From: Kwoniella bestiolae CBS 10118
Taxonomy: Eukaryota; Basidiomycota; Tremellomycetes; Tremellales; Cryptococcaceae
DNA: 64,000 bases
Reading direction: 5' to 3'
Assembly (NCBI RefSeq): GCF_000512585.2
Contig: NC_089246.1
Location: forward strand, 1,612,001-1,676,000
Positions 24,633 to 35,961 of this stretch are shown piece by piece; the stretch's first letter is position 1, and the number at the start of each line of letters is the position of its first letter. The notes beneath the pieces were generated by a model. It saw nothing but the letters and a program-made list of their open reading frames with translations. It ran no database searches and was not told the DNA's origin. The translations under genes were made by a program, and so were the position numbers.

Positions 24633-27600
24633 ATGGCTGATATACGCCAACGCCCCGTGCAAGGGGAGAAAGAGCAGGTCAAACTGCCCTTGCCTAAAGG
24701 AAGTAAAGCTAAGAGGCTGGACAAGAAGGATGTGAGTCAGCCACTTGACAAATGGTAGCCTACATTCCGAGCTGATCTAACCTGTGGTGTATGATAGATC
24801 GATAAGAAAGTTGGGCAGATCCAGAATCTCAACCTACTGAGATTCCTTCTTTCCCTAGCTGGATTGGGGGCGGTAATATGGTTTGGGTACAAGGTGATTC
24901 ACCATTTCTCTATTCCTTTCCATGCCGCCTTGGTGCTTGCTACCTTTCTACTCTATATATAACGGTGTGGACTCGGTTTATGTCAGATCAGCTGACAGTT
25001 CTGATGGTGTAGACATTATATCCCCTCCTGTCTACTTCGCCAGATATCGACAACGTCCAAACCGATATTCCAGTATCAGGTTCAAGCTCAGGCTCACGTT
25101 CCAAATTCGGTAAGAAGAGCCAACAGCTCTTCTCGTCTGAGCAGTCATCCCCTATGGGAGGGATAAAGTTGAAAGCGGACGTGCAGAAGAAGAAGGCGAT
25201 TAAGGATGCTTTTATCGTATGTCCCGTTGTGCTTTGTTTCTAGGCGAGGGATAAATGCTGATGGTATGTTGGGGGGTAGTGGAGTTGGAATGCTTATGGT
25301 ATGTCTACATCCACATATCCTGCTACATTTTGCGGCTGGGAACAAGCTGATCAGTTAAATTCGTATTTCTAGAGAAACACGCTTGGGGGTCCGACGAGGT
25401 GAGTTGCATTACTGCATTTCTCATTGACAGCATTACCAGTGATCAGGAATCTCGTAACAATGATTTGTGTATACAAGAGGATACTGATATCATCGGTATC
25501 TCGAATAGTTCTCACCGCTCTCGCAGTCCGGATCAAACCTTACCTCAGCAGGTGGTATTGGGTACACCATCGTGGATTCCCTGGATGCGTTGTTGGTGCT
25601 AGATCTGATGCCCGAGTATGAACGAGCGAGGGATTGGTGCAAGAACGAGCTGAGCTTTGAAAAGGATGCGGTATTCAATACTTTCGAGGTGAGTCGTTCT
25701 CGTCCTGAACAGAAACCAAAGTCGGCATTAACATATTTACCTACCCCATCTATCCTGGCCTATATTTATATGATACCAAACTACAGACGACAATCCGTAT
25801 CCTCGGCGGTCTCCTCTCAGCGCACTACCTCACATCCGTCCACACATCCCCGTCTATCCAATCCGACGCACCCCTCTTCCTAGACCTAGCTGTCGATCTC
25901 GGTGAAAGACTTCTCGGCGCATTCTCCAGTCCCTCAGGTCTTCCCTGGTCAGGTATCAATCTCGCCACTCGAAGTGGCATCCCGGATAGAGATAATCAGG
26001 GAGTTGCCTCCCTCGCCGAGGCGGCAAGTCTGCAATTGGAATTGAAGTATTTGAGTCATTTGACGGGCGATTATGTGTATTGGAAGAAGGCTGAGAAGGT
26101 CACGGAGATAATTAGGGGGGAGGCGGTACATGATGGGATTGCGCCGATTTTCATCAGGTGAGTGAGCATCGTTTGGGTCATTGGAGAGATGAAGCAGAGG
26201 AAGTAGCGTGGATCATGTAAGATGTGTTCTAGATGGACCAGGACCAGGACCAGGACCAGGACCAAGGATAGTGGATAGCAGAGTATACTGGTCGACATGG
26301 TTGTGCTAATACTGCATGTCGTAGCCCCATGAACGGCCAATTCGTAGCGTCCGAGATCAGGCTGGGATCAAGAGGTGATTCGTACTATGAATACTTGCTC
26401 AAGTGAGTTCTTGTTCACCGAGGTCACTGTGGAGTCTTTGTATACTGACGAACTTTCCACCTTGACTTGGATAGACAATGGCTCCAGACAGTGAGTCAGC
26501 TTACACTTCTGCATTTTGGTTCATGGCTGATATCCCACTAGGACCGCGAAGAACCAGTCTACCGAGACGTAAGCTTCGATCTTCACTTCACTTTTTGAAC
26601 TCGAGCGAATGAGCTGACCTAATCTTTGTGCGTTCGTAGATGTACGACGAAGCCATGGGAGGCATCAAGAAACACCTAATTGGCCAAACCAAAAAATCCG
26701 GTCTGATTTTCACTCAAGAGCTTCATCCAGCCCGACACCCACGAGACCAATCTCAAACTTGGCAGGTGGTCCCCAAGCAGGATCATCTGGTGTGTTTCTT
26801 GGGAGGGTCGTTCTTACTGGGTATCACTGAGGGAGGTAAGAGGGAAGTGGATTGGAAGAATCTTGATGAGGTTCAGGAGGAAGATTTCGTTGTGGGGAAG
26901 GGGATTGTGGAGAGTTGTATGAAGACTCATGAGACTGCTACGTGAGTTGTGTCTTTCGGTGTCCCCTTATACATACGCTACTTCATGTATGTGTGGGGAG
27001 GAAGAAATACGTGTGAGAGGTCTGAGGGGTATACGTGCTAACGCTCTGGATCAATAGCGGTCTTGCCCCCGAAATTGCAATGTTCGTTCAGTGGAGCGAT
27101 GAGCGAGCTGCGGATGAGGATTGGTATATCAAGCCTAACCAGTAAGTGTGATTGCACATGCTTTTTTCACCTTAACGTTAGGACATGCTTGTCTCCTCGG
27201 TAAGACGACAAGGCTCGTTTTTCCGTCTGGCAGTTCCTTATCATCTAGTCCTATAAGCGACATTCTCCAACCCCCACTCTGGAATACCCCTCCCCCACCT
27301 TGCCCCACTCAGTGCTAATGACTTCGCAATCATAGCAACGGCGTCCTGATTGACGGACGTAACATCCTCCGGCCCGAAACTGTCGAATCATTGTTCTTAG
27401 CGTACCGAGCGACAGGCGACGAACAATACCGACAATGGGGCTGGGAGGTGTTCCAGGCATTTGAGAAATGGTGTAAAGTCCCTTCAGGGGGGTATGCGGG
27501 TATAGAAGATGTACAGACTGTTCCGCCTAGGCAGTTGGATAGGATGGAAACTTTCTGGTTGGCTGAGACTTTGAGTAAGTGACGTTCCCCCATCCATGTG

Positions 27601-27904
27601 TGGAGAGATGAGCTGATGAATTGTAATTGTGGTAGAATACCTGTTTTTGCTATTTGATGATTCCGATCATATACCCTTGAACAGTGAGTCGTAATTCTCC
27701 AAGCCTGGCAGTTGAGTGTTGCTGATGTCATTGGATGTCTTCGTAGAACACATCTTCAACACTGAGGTAAGTTGTCTTTCGTTGACATATAGCGTCATGT
27801 CTTTTTGTGAGACTGACTACCTTGGCTGACATGTGATGCTTATCTAGGCACACATCTTACCAGTCTTCAAGCCAGAGTACATCTCGCCTTTTGCTACCTC
27901 CTAG
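24633..27904 (+). CDS. Class I alpha-1,2-mannosidase, glycoside hydrolase family 47
   Basis: Trims mannose from N-linked glycans in the ER or early Golgi. Starts 'MADIRQRPVQGEKEQ' and has a type II signal anchor near residues 45-64 ('LRFLLSLAGLGAVIWFGY'), then a Ser-rich stem. Catalytic-domain motifs: 'AIKDAFIWSWNAYEKHAWG', 'GGIGYTIVDSLDAL', 'TTIRILGGLLSAHYLTSVHT', 'HLTGDYVYWKKAEK', 'LAPEIAMF', 'ILRPETVESLFLAYRATGD', 'RMETFWLAET' and the terminal 'NTEAH' that supplies the calcium ligand in this family. Many introns, including internal exons of only 16 nt (26475-26490) and 27 nt (26542-26568). The junction near 25398-25525 is the least certain: joining directly gives 'DE-SGSNLTSAGG', slightly shorter than the family norm. 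Calcium dependence is known for the family. Confidence 0.93.
26235..26264. repeat. GGACCA hexamer repeat, 5 copies, in a GH47 intron
   Basis: Five perfect GGACCA units inside the intron spanning about 26159-26324 of the mannosidase gene. This intron is longer than most in the window, consistent with expansion by slippage. Confidence 0.9.
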
Positions 27905-28713
27905 TCATAGGAGAACCACGTCGACACCTGACTGAACAGCATCGTACAGTAGCGTCATCGTTTGGTTCTTACTTTCCCACACCCATCCGCGCATGGATAT
28001 ACAAACACATACCACACATACATACAAACATGCATACATGAGCCCTGGGAATGGGATTAGCAATACTTTACTAATTTATTGATTCCGGCGGATGAGAGTG
28101 GATGATGGCCCTGAACGTGTGCGGTATTGGTCAGTCTTATGGTTTTTGATGGTAAGATGTGTAATGTGTTCCCACGATATGGTGCAGTGCGGGTATCGAG
28201 TAAAATTCTGCACGTTGTTGTAAGTGTCAGTGAGCAGTGAGTGATAGCCCTGTTGATAGCGACGATGATGGTCCTGCCCCAAGCGGATCAGAGCCCCTTT
28301 GGCAGCAACAAGTCCCCACTTGGACCTCCTCAGGTATAAGCTCATTTGTAATGCTCTTGTTACCTGAAATAAGGAAGAAGGGAGTTGCCACTGACATCAT
28401 GAACCTACAACCAGCACTGAATGCAGGAATATGAGTGATTACCCTGAGAACAGGTAACCTGCCCCGGGTGTATACCCATTATACGTAATATCTTATTGTA
28501 CCAGGTCCAGATGCCAGAACCCAGATCGATTGGGTTTGTATGCCACGCTGGTTTCAACTTAGAGAGTAAAGAGTGAAAGAGATATTTCAATTCAAATTCA
28601 TTCATTCATCTTACCTTTACTCTGTTCTCATCCTCCTTTTTACCTTCTCTCGTCCATCTATATACCCTTCCGTGTTCTCTTCACATCTAGCACCCCAGAA
28701 GAGACGATACACC
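27905..28713. other. Intergenic region between tandem GH47 and GH63-like genes
   Basis: About 810 bp. Imperfect CATA repeats near 28010-28040 follow the GH47 stop. The right end (28600-28700) is C/T-rich with TATATA near 28660, a plausible leader for the GH63-like gene. No gene recognised. Confidence 0.65.
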
Positions 28714-31700
28714 ATGGCGTCCTCGGCTAAGAAATTGCAATCCAAGATATTCGGTCAAGCTGCAGGAGGGGGTGAGTAGTAGTAGTTCCGTCAGATCTCC
28801 AGTAGACCCATCGTGTTGGTCAAGAGAAAGTGCGCAGAGAGTACATGCTTATTCTGGTGCGATTGCTCATAGACCAATCACCCTCCGATACCCCTGGTTC
28901 AGGTGCTGCTACTCCCACTTCGGGCGAGCAGCTCAAAATTAATATACCTGCTCCGGCGCATGCTCAACCGGGTGAAAAGAGGGAGAAAGAGAAGTGAGTG
29001 GTGATTTGGTTTATCTTTCTCTTCTATCTGTCAGATATTTCTACGGCGGGTCATTCAAGGGATACCAAACTACCCATGAGAATGAGGTGGCAGAGGCAGA
29101 GGCAGAACCGGTTGTAAAGCAAAAGACGCTAGTGTTAGAAAGAGGAAACGTTGTCCGTCTTTTCGACTTGAGCTAAACAGTATATTTCAATTGACTTAGC
29201 CTCCCTAAGAGACCTTCGTTAGCTGATAAAGATGCACCCCCGGCACCCGAACTTGCTGGATCTCGTACGTCCCCACCTCTCTCTGTAATTTGAGCTGGTA
29301 AGGCTGATCGATGGTACGCTGTCGATAGCCCACCCAAGAGATGGAGGTAGCGATACTGATACTCCAGGAACGATCGGACAAGAACAAAAGGTTTGTTCTC
29401 CCTTATCCTTCTGTTTGAAGTGCACAGGGCTGATCGAGTTGTATGTGCCGATCGATAGTCATTGAGAGAACGATTACAAAGATCCCTTGGACCTCGATAC
29501 CGATCTGTCGAAGAGTACAGGCTCGACCAGTCTGATAGATACGAGGTTCACTGGAAGAGATGGGGTCCCTATGTATCTGAAAGACAATGGGTATGTTTGT
29601 CCAGTTCTCCATCGTTCACAGTCTGGTGATGAGGACTTTAGCTGATAAATCCGGTACTACGTGTAGGGTACCGTAAGAGAGGATTACTCTGCCAATGGAG
29701 ATGCGTGGAACTCTTTCCCCTTTGAGATGGCTAAGAGTAGAGCTTATAGATGGGGTGAAGATGGTATGGCTGGAATTTCGTATGTTCGATTCCTCTCCCA
29801 CGAGTTGAGAATCATGACCTTGACTGATAGCTGATGCGAACGGTAAAACAGCGACAACCACCAGAGATTATGCTTCACCCTTGCTCTGTGGAACGGTAAA
29901 GACCCTATCCTCAAGGAAAGGTTGTACGGTCTTAACGGTAATCAAGGTTAGTAGCTCATCCATCATCACATGTCCCCTCTCCTCCCCCTGCCTACGGAAA
30001 GCTAACGGTGTGTAATCGATTTGTAGGAAACCACGGAGAAGATGTCAAAGAAATATATTACTACCTTGATTCCACTCCCACCCACTCTTACATGAAATAC
30101 TTGTACAAATACCCTCAAGCTGAATTCCCTTACGAGCAGCTCAAGGAGGAGAGCAGGAACAGAAGTAGGGAAGTCACCGAATTCGAACTGATGGATACCG
30201 ATGTGTTCGATGAGGATAAATATTGGGATGTCTTTGTCGAGGTGAGCTCATCCCTTCCCTCTTACTCTTTGAAACTCCTGAGGAAATAGCTGATTGATAC
30301 AACTGAATAAAATCGTAGTATGCCAAAGATGAGGAATTTGCCGATGCCTTATCAATCCGAATTACTGCATACAACCGAGGACCTGATCCAGCAGACTTGC
30401 ACATCGTACCCCAACTATTCTTCAGAAACACTTGGTCTTGGCCTAAGGAGTTGCCCAAGAACATGCCAAACGTAAAACAAGAAGCTGAAGGTGTAATCTA
30501 CGCCTCGGAAGAATCCCTTGGTAATACCAGATTGTACTGTACTCCTTCCCCTGCTCCTGCTGCTCCTGCTAAAGGAGGGGTAGTACTGGTTGATGGACCC
30601 AGTATCGTTCCTGAGTTAATGTTTACTGAGAACGAAACCAACTTCGAGGTAAGGTTTCTCATAATCTTCTCACTGAAGGGGCATAAGCTTACAGGATAAT
30701 GGTTGTAGCGATTGTACAACGGTAAAAACCGAACACCCTACGTCAAAGATGCTTTCCACGATCACATCATTCCATCTCATCGACCCGCTGAACCCGAAAC
30801 CAACGGCGACAAAGAGAAATCACCAGAGGAGACTGACGGAGATGCCGAAGAGATCATCAGCCCCCCACCCAGACCTACTACCCCCCAGGGTGCTAGGCAG
30901 TTCGTCAACCCCGATAAGACAGGTACGAAGGCTGGTGCGCACTACGAGTTCAAGGATGTCCCCGGTAAAGGTGGATGCGTGGTGGTGAGATTGAAGATGA
31001 CCCCTTATTCACCTGATGAGGACCCTTCGATTTTGGACGAGGAGTTGTTTGACGATAATATCGAGGAAAGACGAGTTGACGCGGATGAGTTCTACGGAGC
31101 GATCTCCAGAGGATCTATCAGTGAGGATTTGAGGAATATTATGAGACAGGCTTTGAGTGGTATGCTCTGGTACGTTCCCCCTTGTTCTTCATTCCAAGGC
31201 TTATCCTTGGTAAAGGAGATTCTTGGTAAAGGAGATTGATGCTGAGCTGGGTTTGATAATCTCGACAATAGGACTAAACAATACTACCAATATATCCAAA
31301 AGGAATGGATGGACGGTGATCCTGGTCAACCACCTCCTCCTCCTGAGAGGAAATGGGTCAGAAATAGGGTGAGTCAGCTTTCGAAGGCATTCCGACCGTC
31401 ATTTAGCTGATGGAGTATCATGATTAGGAATGGAAACATATGTATATCAATGATATTCTCTCCATGCCGGACAAGTGGGAATACCCATGGTTCGCCACGT
31501 AAGTTGAGCTACCTTCTGCGTTACCCTCAGAATCGATGAGCTGACCAATCACTTCAGTTGGGATACCGCTTTCCATTGTATCCCTCTTGCGATGGTCGAC
31601 CCATCTTTCGCCAAGAAACAACTCGATCTGATGACTCGAGAATGGTACATGAAGCCTGATGGTGCTTTACCAGCTTACGAGTGGAACTTCAGTGATGTCA

Positions 31701-33831
31701 ATCCACCAGTACACGCTTGGTAAGCTGACTCCCTGGTCCAGGCCTGAGTGTTCTTAACTGACTTTACGGCTAGGTCCACTTTCCGAGTCTTCAAGATTGA
31801 GCGAAAGATGTTTGGTCGAGAGGATTTGGACTTCTTGGAGAGAGTGTTCCAAAAGTTGCTCTTGAACTTCACTTGGTATGTGACCTTTCAGCTTCTTCTT
31901 TCGTGACCCTGTTAGCTGATTAGTGTGTATACTACAGGTGGGTCAACCGAAAAGATGCAGATGGAAACAATGTCTTCGAAGGTGGTTTCTTGGGTTTGGA
32001 CAATATCGGTCCATTCAACCGATCTGAACCATTACCTACTGGTGAGCTTACATCTTAATGTAGCTTTGACGTTAGCTGACAGAGTGATTGTGATAGGTGG
32101 TACACTACGACAAGCTGATGGTACAGCCTGGATGGCCTTCTTCTGCTTGAACATGTTATCCATCGCTTTGGAGTTGGCTAAACATAATCCAACTTACGAA
32201 GATATCGCATCTAAGGTATGTCAGCTGTCCAATACTATCACGTGAAGGATAGGCAAAGCTGATTTCTTTTTTTTTTTGTCATTCAGTTCTTTGAGCACTT
32301 CCTGTTCATCTCAGACGCCATGACATTCGTCGGATCAAACGACGAACAGCTTTCCCTATGGAACGAGCAAGATGGGTTCTACTATGATGCCATCCAATGG
32401 GGGTATGGTCACTCGCAGCAATTGCCCGTAAGATCTATGGTTGGATTGATGCCTTTGTATGCTACTTTGGTACTTGAACCTCAAGTTATCAAGAGGTTCC
32501 CTGGGTTCAAGAAGAGGATGGATTGGTTCATTGAGAATAGGCCGGATATTTCGACGAGGAATATCGCTAATATCAGGGGTGAGCTTGCTATTACATCCTT
32601 CCCCCGTCCCCTCCTGTCCCCTCACCCTCCGCCCCTTGTCCTGTTCATATCCCGCTTTACCCACTTGTCACTTTGAACCTGTCTACTCGGCATGAAATGG
32701 ACTTCAGCTGAACACTCTGTGTGTGGCGAACAGAGAAAGGAAGAGGTGACAGACGATTACTTGCCATCGCCTCGAAAGAACGACTCGTCCGAATCTTGGA
32801 GAAGATGTTGGATGAGAAAGAATTCTTATCTGAATATGGTGTTAGATCGTAAGTGACCCTTTATATCATCACTGTGTTACTGATGAAGGAACCTGATCAC
32901 TGATCTGTATAATATGTAGGATGTCATTACACCACCACGAGAACCCTTTCTCTATGAATGTCAATGGCGAAGAGTTTGGTGTAGGATACTGGCCTGGTGA
33001 TTCCAGATCTGGGATGTTTGGTGGTAACTCCAACTGGAGAGGCCCTATCTGGTTTGCTGTGAACTTCTTGCTCATCGAGAGGTCAGTCGCACCATAAACT
33101 AGATCGTCGACGTTCACTAACGATTCGTATTGTAGTTTACAACGATTCCACCAATACTACGGTGATACCTTGACTGTAGAATGTCCAACGGGAAGTGGGG
33201 ATGTAAGTGTTTCCCATTTCCTCTTCCTCTTCAGCTGCCACATCAGGAAAGACTTGGACGCAGCTGATATATCTTCTTTCATGACAATAGTACATGTCCC
33301 TAGCAGGATGTGCCGAAGAGATTCAACATCGACTCATTCACATTTTCAGCCGAGACGAGCATGGTCGAAGAGCCGTCAATGGAGGTAATCCGAAATTGAA
33401 CCGAGATCCAAACTTCAGAGATTACGTCCATTTCTATGAGTTCTTCAATGGGAATGACGGAAGGGGTTTGGGTGCGTCGCATCAGACTGGTTGGACTGGG
33501 TTGGTAGCTTGGAGTATTATGCAGACTGGGGAGTACTGTAGATTACCTAAGACGCCTAGGAGTGAGTTTGGTTTCGATTTCTCCCTCCCTCTCATATCTT
33601 CTAGTTTGTATGTCCTTGTGTCGCTTAGGTATACAACATTGGTCTGGATTATCGTGATATTGAGTGGGATGCTAATGCCTGACTCCCAACACAGCCCCAA
33701 GATCAGTCGCCAAGCATTACTTTGACGAACACCTCAACACACCCTCAGAGTACAACGCAGAGGACGGTTCGCTCTACTCTGCTTACTCTACTCACTCTGA
33801 TTTCGATAATCCCGAACCAGACGATCTGTAA
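28714..33831 (+). CDS. GH63-like (MGH1-type) glucosidase, apparently cytosolic
   Basis: A large alpha/alpha-barrel glycosidase of the GH63/mannosylglycerate-hydrolase-like group. It starts 'MASSAKKLQSKIFGQAAGG' followed by a Pro/Ser-rich disordered leader, with no signal peptide or anchor. The N-terminal beta domain includes 'WKRWGPYVSERQWGTVREDY', 'NGNQGNHGEDVKE' and 'YYYLDSTPTHSYMKYLYKYP'. The catalytic barrel includes 'WFATWDTAFHCIPLAMVDP', 'PPVHAW', 'LRQADGTAWMAFFCLNML', 'EQDGFYYDA', 'GVGYWPGDSRSGMFGGNSNW', 'RGPIWFAVNFLL' and 'HQTGWTGLVAW'. There are more than 15 short introns, many with AGCTGAY branch sites about 20 nt from the acceptor. The C-terminal tail is acidic ('SDFDNPEPDDL'). Substrate is unknown. 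It is distinct from ER glucosidase I (CWH41), which enters the ER. It sits in tandem with the GH47 gene. Confidence 0.9.
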
Positions 33832-34192
33832 GGGGCAAGCTGCTCTCGCGAGTTATCACACGAGAAAAAGGGGTTTGACGTCATTTTCTTTTCTTTCTTT
33901 TTGTCCTGTATCCCCATCCATATTATTCCTTGCATTGATTCAGCTATAAACATAAAAATACACAGTACAAAAAATATCCTATATACTTTGCATCTCCTAT
34001 TCAATGGTTGTGTTAGCGTTTGTCTGTTGCTCAGTTTGCTCGTATAGATGTTTGTGAAAAGTGAAGAATGCAATCTGTCTGAATGCCCAATTCAACAGCA
34101 TGTTGAGATTGCAAACCATCCCTGGCGGGGATGACAGAGCAGAGTACATGCTACATCTCCATGTGGCGGTACGAGTGGTGTACATTATATGA
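33832..34192. other. Intergenic region between convergent GH63-like and ATP10 genes
   Basis: About 360 bp of 3'-flanking sequence, T-rich at 33885-33905 and A-rich at 33950-33975. No gene seen. Confidence 0.7.
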
Positions 34193-35624
34193 CTATGACG
34201 AAGATACCTTTTCCTGCTGGACGGTTTCCTCCCCTTTGATCCTACCCAACAAAACCGCCGTGGCCCTCCTCAGAGCCTGAGCTTCTTCGGGGGTGGCTGA
34301 TCCGCACCCTGCCCAACGGACTTTGAGATTCTGGTCTATGAGGTAGACGTACCCTAGTAACTTATTATCGATCCCCAGTGGGCCTGTGATCTGGACCGAG
34401 AATGATCAGTAATCAGCACTTGACCCGAAGTATACGGGGTATCTCCCTGATCATACATCAGAAGGAAGGTTGTTTTGATAGGGAAGGGAAATGAGGCAAG
34501 TTGAGATGAGAGCCAGCTCACATCCATAGATGACCATTCACCACTGGATATCATATAATTACCCCATCTGTCCTCTGGTATCGTCCGTTTAAGGGAGGAG
34601 ATGAAGAATGATACGAGTAGGGATTTGAGCTTGTTCTCTTGGTGATTTATCTATGTGACACAGGTAGATATCAGCTCATGTGGAGGAGAGACGGTGAGAG
34701 GAAAGGGAAGGTGGCTAACCTGCACAAAGTTGAATTCTGGATGGCCAGCTATGTCCGATAAGACTGGTTGGGTGAATGATTGCTCGTGCTCCTATCATGC
34801 GATGAGATAGGAATTATTAGCTGCGTCGTTCTCATATAAAAGGATCCGCTTCGATGCCCGACATGGATAAACATTAAGCTGGAAACTTGAACTCACCTCG
34901 GATAACCTCGTTGCTATCACAGATACCAATGTAACTTTACCTTTGAGCAGGTCGGTCGTATGTGCTTCTTTACCTAGCAAGGACTTTCCCGATATATCTG
35001 GGAAATACAGTGCTTTCTGCGATTCACCATTGATTATCAGCTATACAATCCCCTCAAGGAGATGTACCTGCTTCTGGCGGGCCATAAGCTAAGAGAAAAG
35101 TATCCCACTCACATCCTCTCGTATCAGGACATTAGGAGCAATCCACAATTTCCCTCCTCCAACTCCCTTTGCTCGATTATAATCGTGGAAATAACCTTGA
35201 GTAGCTTCTTTTACTCTGTAATCCCCAATTTGTCCGTCAGCTATACCATGCTTCTGTCGTGGATGCGACGTGTCGAGCTGGCGTTGGAATACACTTACAA
35301 GGCCTTCCTCTTGGCTTTGTGCCTATCATCATCCAACAATTCCTTCTTCCTCTGCGACCACGTCTTATTGGCTGAGCTTGGGTGATTTATTACCCCCAGC
35401 GGACGAGGAAGGGGCGGTATAGGTTCCGAACCAGATTTGGCTTTACCTTTGATATCGCTTGCTTTAGGTGAGGCAGCTGGTCTTGACGCAGGAGCAGAGG
35501 TCGAGCCAGACGGTCCGGCTTTGGGAGCGAAGAGAGCTGATTTGGAGGAAGACGTCGAAGAGGAGGCGTATCGTACACTTGTGAGAGGGATTGTGAGGGC
35601 TCGTATGGGGATTCTGGGTGGCAT
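34193..35624 (-). CDS. ATP10: ATP10-like mitochondrial F1Fo ATP synthase assembly factor
   Basis: Inner-membrane-associated factor needed to build the Fo sector (yeast Atp10 assists Atp6). The N-terminus 'MPPRIPIRALTIPLTSVRYAS' is a good mitochondrial presequence (Arg-rich, amphipathic, no acids). After a low-complexity segment come 'TWSQRKKELLDDDRHKAKR', 'EATQGYFHDYNRAKG', 'KALYFPDISGKSL', 'LKGKVTLVSVIATRLSE' and 'PEFNFVQINHQENKLKSLL'. The C-terminal thioredoxin-like part is 'NKLLGYVYLIDQNLKVRWAG' and 'CGSATPEEAQALRRATAVLL'. The closing 'KVRWAGCGSATPEE' block is the strongest family marker. Several short introns. The stop TAG is at 34193-34195. Confidence 0.9.
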
Positions 35625-35961
35625 CTTGGATACAATTTGGGCTTTCGAGTACGCTCAGCAATGGTTCGTGATGCTTCAGTGATCTGCTCGATGACTTTCC
35701 TCGATGTTCAACACTAGAATAGATACAACTTTCGGTGATTTCGGAACACCAACACCTGCGAATGAAAAAAGGTTGAGCATTCCTTCGGCAAGAGTGTGTA
35801 TTTTGTCGGTGATCGCCGCTTTCTAGCTGGGTTTGGGTTTCAGTCAACTTACTCGTAAGCTTTAAATGATGAACAACGTCGGCAAAGTGTCTTTGACTTC
35901 AATACATCCGTAGAAAACAGCAGCAACCAGCGACCAGCGAGCAGATAGACACAGCAGCAAG
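35625..35961. promoter_or_regulatory. Divergent promoter region, ATP10 / MAS2
   Basis: About 340 bp separate the start codons of two nuclear genes for mitochondrial proteins pointing in opposite directions. I found no CCAAT/ATTGG box (HAP site) and no strong TATA by eye. Confidence 0.6.
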
